Under the pieces are notes generated by a model, which was not told where the DNA came from, did no database searches, and saw nothing but the letters and a program-made list of their open reading frames with translations. Source: Phoronis australis (lineage: Eukaryota; Phoronida; Phoronidae). Taken from it: a stretch of DNA of 34,689 nucleotides. The stretch is taken from NCBI GenBank assembly GCA_002633005.1, contig NMRA01000792.1, positions 11,608-46,296 of the forward strand. The letters are read 5' to 3'. This document shows positions 30,072-34,689 of the stretch, in pieces; position 1 is the stretch's first letter; each line of letters opens with the position of its first letter. The position numbers and the translations under genes are program-made.

Positions 30072-30077
30072 AATAAA
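30072..30077 (+). terminator. Candidate polyadenylation signal AATAAA
   Basis: The first AATAAA after the stop codon, 353 nt downstream of it, just 3' of the SINE. Use is inferred from position. Confidence 0.45.
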
Positions 30078-30099
30078 GCACAAACTTAAAGTTCTGTAG

Positions 30100-30560
30100 T
30101 TCTTGATGATCAGTGCAATGGGCCCACATGCGCGACCTGCGCAGGTGTGGTACAACGTGTACCAGACTGCCTGCAATTATTTTTTTGATTTGACAAATTT
30201 CTTCATTGTCAGCAACATTAAATCATCCTTCATAGCACTGCGTCTCACAGTTGTAAGTTCCGTGTCCCAAATAAGAGAAAATAGAAGAAAAGCGACTTCA
30301 ATCGAAAGTTTCTGAGTTCCACGGACATGAGTGTGACATATGAATGTGTCGGGCCTACCAACACACAAATTTCTTGTACAAACTTTTGCCATGTCCGTGC
30401 TTTTCTGGTGTCCCACGGGTAAGTGAAAAGAGCCACAGCAACCCCTCAAATTCAACGCCTCGCCATTTTATTATGCCATACACCACGGGAAAATTAAGAG
30501 CGACATCTGGCGACTTTTCACCCTAAACACAATGGAGGATGACTATTTCTTGGCTGCCCC
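30100..30560. other. CpG-richer block with possible promoter features
   Basis: Locally richer in GC and CpG than its surroundings. It contains a perfect 12-bp palindrome, ACCTGCGCAGGT (30135-30146), near TGCGCG. There is also an ATG (30327) whose 30-codon frame ends at a strong donor-like ACGG|GTAAGTG (30419), and an overlapping minus-strand frame (30177-30455). It could be the promoter or first exon of a neighbouring gene, or chance. I recognise no protein family. Confidence 0.25.
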
Positions 30561-31840
30561 GCTTCTACGAACAATGTATTAGCTTATAATGCTTTTAATT
30601 TCAAAATCAGCTAATTAGCATATCGTCACATTTGATTGATTGGTGGGGTTTTTTGTGTTTTTTATATGGAATTGGTGGTCTTTAGCATAAAGTCACCTAT
30701 CCAAAGTTTCAGAACAACGATAACCTAGTTATAGGTACATGAGATTAACACATCCGGTTAGTGATGAATGTGCCATCTGTTGAGAGGCACTGTCAACAGT
30801 CTGTGTGATAGTTATTTATTATTATTATTGAATTATGCTGTTTATACGTCATGCTTTAACTGTGACTGAAACTTAGACGGTTGACTTTTTCAATACAGTT
30901 TTAAGAATATATAGTGATATTTAGGCTTGAATAGATATCCAATTGTTAGTGTTTTGTGCAATAACATTTTACAATATATTCACATGTTTATGTACTTGTT
31001 TGTCAAAGTACATGTATCTACAGGTGTATCACTGAAAGAGGCATTTCCGCAGTGTTTGGTTGTCAATGTTGAATGTTTAACCAAAGCGCTTTTGGGGTTT
31101 AAAAATGTTACCTCCCAAATCCTATCTTGAATTGTTGTAGAATGTGCTTAGTGCTCAAGTCAAAGATATTGCATACATTGTGTCGTTTTTGAATTCGCTG
31201 TTTTAGGTTTGGTCCACCCCGATGAACTTTGAACCATTGACCCTGAGTCACTAATGGTTTTGAGGTTCATGTTGGCAACAAAAACAAAATCCTATCCCTT
31301 GAAGGAATATTATGCGACTGATTTTATGAGAGGAAAAGGCCAAATTCCATTTTTGTTTTGAGCCAGCTAAACCGTGGGAAATGCAGCTTTAATTAATGAT
31401 TCAAATATTACACTAATTAAACCTGTCTTCTAACCAAAACTAACATTGTCCTTAATTACTCATTGTCGCAGTTTGTCCCATACTCAAATTAGAGGTGCCC
31501 ATGACTTGATCAGGTGACTTCATCTAGCTGGTGGTTTTAACCACCATGGATTGTCTTGAGCAATAACTAAGTGACCGCAATTACAGTAGCAAGATTAGAA
31601 ATCACAAGCAGTGTCATAATGATAAGTGGTCTGTATCAAACGTTAGTTTGTGTACATAAGGTTGGTTTACGGCAGATTTAATCTTCAAAGTATGAGATTT
31701 CTGTGTGGTAATTCATGTTGTGTCCCTGAAGTTTGATTGTGGGTGTCTTTGTCAGTCAACCCAATCTCTACCACACCTGAGCTGACAGTCCAATTCACGG
31801 CAAGAACAACTGAATGAAGTAGCGGTCAGTTGATTCAACT
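30561..31840. other. Intergenic sequence, nothing recognised
   Basis: AT-rich, with short chance frames only (for example 30927-31130). No RNA gene, transposon end or exon could be supported. Confidence 0.45.
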
Positions 31841-31951
31841 GTTATATGAGCTCCCCCTTTGGGATGAGCTGTCAGTTGTTATATGAGCTCCCCCTTTGGG
31901 ATGAGCTGTCAGTTGTTATATGAGCTCCCCCTTTTGGATGAGCTGTCAGTT
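31841..31951. repeat. 37-bp tandem repeat, three copies
   Basis: The unit starts GTTATATGAGCTCCCCCTTT and continues GGGATGAGCTGTCAGTT. There are three consecutive copies, and only the last has a change (TTTTGG for TTTGGG), so the array is recent. Confidence 0.95.
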
Positions 31952-32504
31952 CAGCTTTGGCAGATAGTTCATCTTGTAGCTGTAGCTCTGCAGTGCCCTT
32001 CATGACTGGGTGCAGTGAACAACCTACTAGCGAAGGTGGAGCAATCTGTCCTTATTCCCAATCAAGTGCTGTGTTGGAGATGGCTTTGTCTACTGGGTTA
32101 TTGTGTCCTGCTTGTTACAGAGTATTACCTGATAGTATCAGGCCTTGCTCCAGTCTGTTAATTCCTTTACATAAGCCAAAGATCATTACGTTGATAGTTG
32201 GTTGATAGTTGGTAAGGGAACAAATAAGATTTTGTAGTACTTGGATATGCTAATGAAAATGACCCATTTTACCTCGAACGACCTAATTTGGTTTTCAGGG
32301 TCAAATGATGCTTTGGTTAAAATTGGTTTATGCTCTTTTTTGAAAATTGATTTCTTGGTTTTGATGTGCAAGACATTCAGGAAATGTTGGGATGAGTAGA
32401 GTTTGACTTTTCGTCAAGTTGTTGCAAAAGTTACGAAGTCAACACACTTGCAGTGGGGTGAGTGGAGTGCTCAGTAGAATTGTGTCAGTGGTGAAAAACA
32501 TTCT
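31952..32504. other. Intergenic sequence between two minisatellites
   Basis: It holds an 82-codon plus-strand frame (31957-32205) beginning at TTG, rich in Cys and Ser, without a recognisable domain. Nothing else is seen. Confidence 0.4.
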
Positions 32505-32938
32505 GAGTCATGGTATGAGATGTACAGGTTGTGGTGAGTCATAGTGTGAGATATACAGGTTGTGGGGAGTCAAAGTATGAGATGTACAGGTTGTGGTGAG
32601 TCATAGTATGAGATGTACATGTTGTGGTGAGTCAAAGTATGAGATGTACATGTTGTGGTGAGTCATAGTATGAGATGTACATGTTGCGGTGAGTCATAGT
32701 ATGAGATGTACATGTTGTGGTGAGTCATAGTATGGGATGTACAGGTTGTGGTGAGTCATAGTATGAGATGTACAGGTTGTGGTGAGTCAAAGTATGAGAT
32801 GTACAGGTTGTGGTGAGTCAAAGTATGAGATGTACAGGTTGTGGTGAGTCACAGTATGAGATGTACAGGTTGTGGTGAGTCAAAGTATGAGATGTACAGG
32901 TTGTGGTGAGTCAAAGTATGAGATGTTAAAGTTGTGGT
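32505..32938. repeat. 31-bp minisatellite, 14 copies
   Basis: The unit starts GAGTCATAGTATGAGATGTA and continues CAGGTTGTGGT. There are exactly 14 head-to-tail copies with point variants (CATAG/CAAAG, CAGG/CATG). The G/T variant in CA(G/T)G is clustered (copies 4-7), suggesting local spread of variants. Confidence 0.95.
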
Positions 32939-33639
32939 ATCATGGACTAGCTCAAATTTCAATCTCCATCATTTGTATTTGTTCAGTATTACCTCGTCAT
33001 CGCTACTTGTATGGAAATTTTGTCGGAATTAAGCATCGAATGTTTGCGCTTTTTGTGTCGTTGTCATGTACATCATGAACATTTCCGGAATTATTGGTGG
33101 GGAATGAAAAATTTCTACATATAGAATGAATGCCTTCTGAATGTATTTTCTTAACTATTATTGGTTTTTGTGAGTGCTGTGACTGTTTGTCTAAGAACTC
33201 TTCATCATAGAATACAGAACTCTTCATCATAGAATATCCTTCAGACAAAATTGAGTAGTGGCGTTGACTTATGTGAACGATTCTTTAGTATTAATTAAAT
33301 TTGGAAGCATATTCATGTATTTGTGAGGGTACAGAAAACTTACAAAATATTCTAATGGTAAAACATGTTGTATTTTGGACAGGCTTTTCTTTTTTCGACA
33401 CCGGAATTCAAAAATAGAAATTCAGAATTTTTCATTGTGTAGTTTAATTTTTATCAGTAGTTCAGTGTTTAAACTTAGTTAATTTGCATTTTGTTGTCCA
33501 TGAATATTTTCAGTTACATGCATTTCAAAAGTTGATAAATTTTAAGCTTTCTGTGAAGTTTTGAAGTGTTTTACTTCTCGGTGTCTGAAATTAAGATATT
33601 TGTCACATTTTTTTTTTTGTTTCAAACTGCTGCTGTCAG
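32939..33639. other. Intergenic sequence
   Basis: There is a two-copy 22-bp direct repeat (GAACTCTTCATCATAGAATA at 33195 and 33217). Otherwise nothing recognised. Confidence 0.45.
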
Positions 33640-33708
33640 GGGTCATGTGTTCTGTCTGCCGCCCCACGTGTATGTGGGGTTCCACTGAGACTGCTGTTGT
33701 TGACACAG
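33640..33708 (+). CDS. Possible isolated exon of an unidentified gene
   Basis: A 69-nt segment lies between a good acceptor (poly-T tract, then CTGCTGCTGTCAG) and a good donor (ACACAG|GTAAAC). One frame reads VMCSVCRPTCMWGSTETAVV, with a C-x-x-C-x-x-x-C pattern, and the local GC content is above its surroundings. It is open and a multiple of three. No family is recognised and no partner exon is identified, so this may be chance. Confidence 0.25.
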
Positions 33709-34515
33709 GTAAACTTGATATTGTCTTTCATATTGTTTTATACTCTTGTGGACTAATGTTGTTAATAAGGTTGTAAATTCTGTTATGATTCTTAAAAGTT
33801 GCATATACTCGTTGGTGACTTGCTTTTTGCTTGTTTACTGCAAAATTTTAGACACAGTACTTAATAGTGTGTGGTCATTTATATCTTAGGAAGTTTTAGA
33901 AAGTTGGAATTATTTCTTTAGAATATTTCTCCAAGAACGTTCAACAGTTTTAGTCATCTTGATCACCACAAGCTTATGTATTATCTGATATGTTACAGGC
34001 CTAGCACACATTATGATGTACATGTACATGTATGAACTAAATGTTGAAATATACTTAAAATTGTTTACCATCCTTCATTTCAATCCTTGTTTATACTAGA
34101 AATATTTCAATTCCAGGTGCAGTTTTGTTGTGTGAAGTAATTGTAATTGTCCTAATTAATGTAAGAACTACTGTACTGAGGCAACTCCTGCTCTGCTGGG
34201 ATTTAGCTGTCAAATTCGATAGTTTCAGTATTGAATGGTACTGTGTCGCCGGAAATTTGGAATAACTACGTTATATTATTGTTGCGAATAAAATTATTAT
34301 GTCCTTTCCAATATCCGCTTCGTTGTAACCGATAGCGAATCACCAAGACCTCGGGAGTTTTTTAATTGGACTGCCTTACATTTACCTTTTAATTAGTGGT
34401 CGGGTGAAATTTAGTTGGGATACTGTCATCAGAGGAATTCAAGTTCAGAAACCAAACATTTCAATTTTAGTCCACTGATAATCAATTTATTTTAATCAGT
34501 GTTTTATAGCCATGA
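33709..34515. other. Intergenic sequence
   Basis: No gene, RNA or repeat recognised beyond short alternating GTACAT motifs near 34018-34032. Confidence 0.45.
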
Positions 34516-34689
34516 ACCATAGGCGGATTTAGGGGGGGGGGACCCAAGTGGGATGCCCGGTGCCGCAAAAAAACAGCAAGAGCCGTGTAGGGAAATGTTG
34601 AGTTTATTAATTAACCCCGGTAATTAAAATTATACGGCTGTAACAAGATTTAAATGTGTGCAGTTTTAGTGTTGGGGGGGGGGGGGGGT
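34516..34689. repeat. End of a dispersed G-tract repeat, cut by the window edge
   Basis: TAGGCGGATTTAGGGGGGGG (from about 34520) matches, in the opposite orientation, the right end of the MITE at 2277-2435 (CCCCCCTCTAAATCCGCCAC). The window ends in a run of G (from about 34674), so the other end is not visible. Confidence 0.5.

Larger units (their letters stand above)
29720..30100 (+). other. Probable 3' UTR of the RalGDS/RGL gene
   Basis: Noncoding sequence after the stop. It contains the tRNA-derived SINE head and the first canonical AATAAA downstream of the stop (30072-30077). The extent is inferred. Confidence 0.5.

Noticed and set aside
31957-32205. 82-codon Cys/Ser-rich frame as a gene
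   Set aside because: It starts at TTG, lies after a minisatellite, has no convincing donor in frame and no recognisable domain.
32505-32938. CRISPR-like regular repeats
   Set aside because: The 31-bp units are directly adjacent with no spacers, and the context is animal DNA. It is a minisatellite.

Overview
The window looks like genomic DNA from an animal, most likely a marine invertebrate (perhaps a hemichordate, echinoderm or lancelet; the phylum is inferred and weakly supported). It is AT-rich, its coding sequence is split into short exons by GT-AG introns of 0.4-6 kb, it holds MITE-like elements, a tRNA-derived SINE and several minisatellites, and no prokaryotic gene layout is visible. 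It also shows a draft assembly of a heterozygous diploid: a 486-base N run, single ambiguous bases at 13235 and 24136, and two near-identical duplications whose inner edges coincide with N.

One gene is recognised with confidence. It is a plus-strand member of the RalGDS/RGL family of Ral guanine nucleotide exchange factors, running from about 2676 to the stop codon at 29717-29719. Reading exons by homology and splice phase gives a 15-exon model of 1992 nt (663 residues plus stop) that stays in frame across every junction. Three coding exons are short or hidden and were found by hand: a probable 8-codon first exon (2676-2699), a 60-nt exon (12725-12784) and a 72-nt exon (25580-25651). The domain order is REM (exons 3-5), CDC25/RasGEF catalytic domain (exons 6-11), a Ser/Pro-rich linker (exon 12) and a Ras-association domain (exons 13-15). 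This is the family's standard architecture: Ras-GTP binds the C-terminal RA domain and recruits the protein to membranes, where the CDC25 domain activates Ral.

Layout: 1-2600 is 5' flank with a TA-flanked MITE (1390-1661) and a second MITE (2277-2435) just upstream of the probable first exon. 2700-8493 is a repeat-rich first intron. 8494-15182 holds the N-terminal and REM exons plus a 21-bp minisatellite. 15183-23393 holds the catalytic exons and a large duplicated block around the N gap, in which the two central catalytic exons occur twice. 23394-29719 holds the rest of the catalytic domain, the linker and the RA domain, with a second small duplication at 24136 and a long-inverted-repeat MITE at 27397-27554. 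29720-30080 is a probable 3' UTR carrying a tRNA-derived SINE and an AATAAA. 30080-34689 has no confident gene, but holds a CpG-richer block, two minisatellites and one possible isolated exon.

I did not find a convincing new biological system. The strongest observations are the assembly-type duplications of catalytic exons, a tandem splice donor in one of the two copies, a short upstream ORF overlapping the probable start codon, and a dense set of MITE-like inverted-repeat elements and dispersed repeat families in the introns and flanks.
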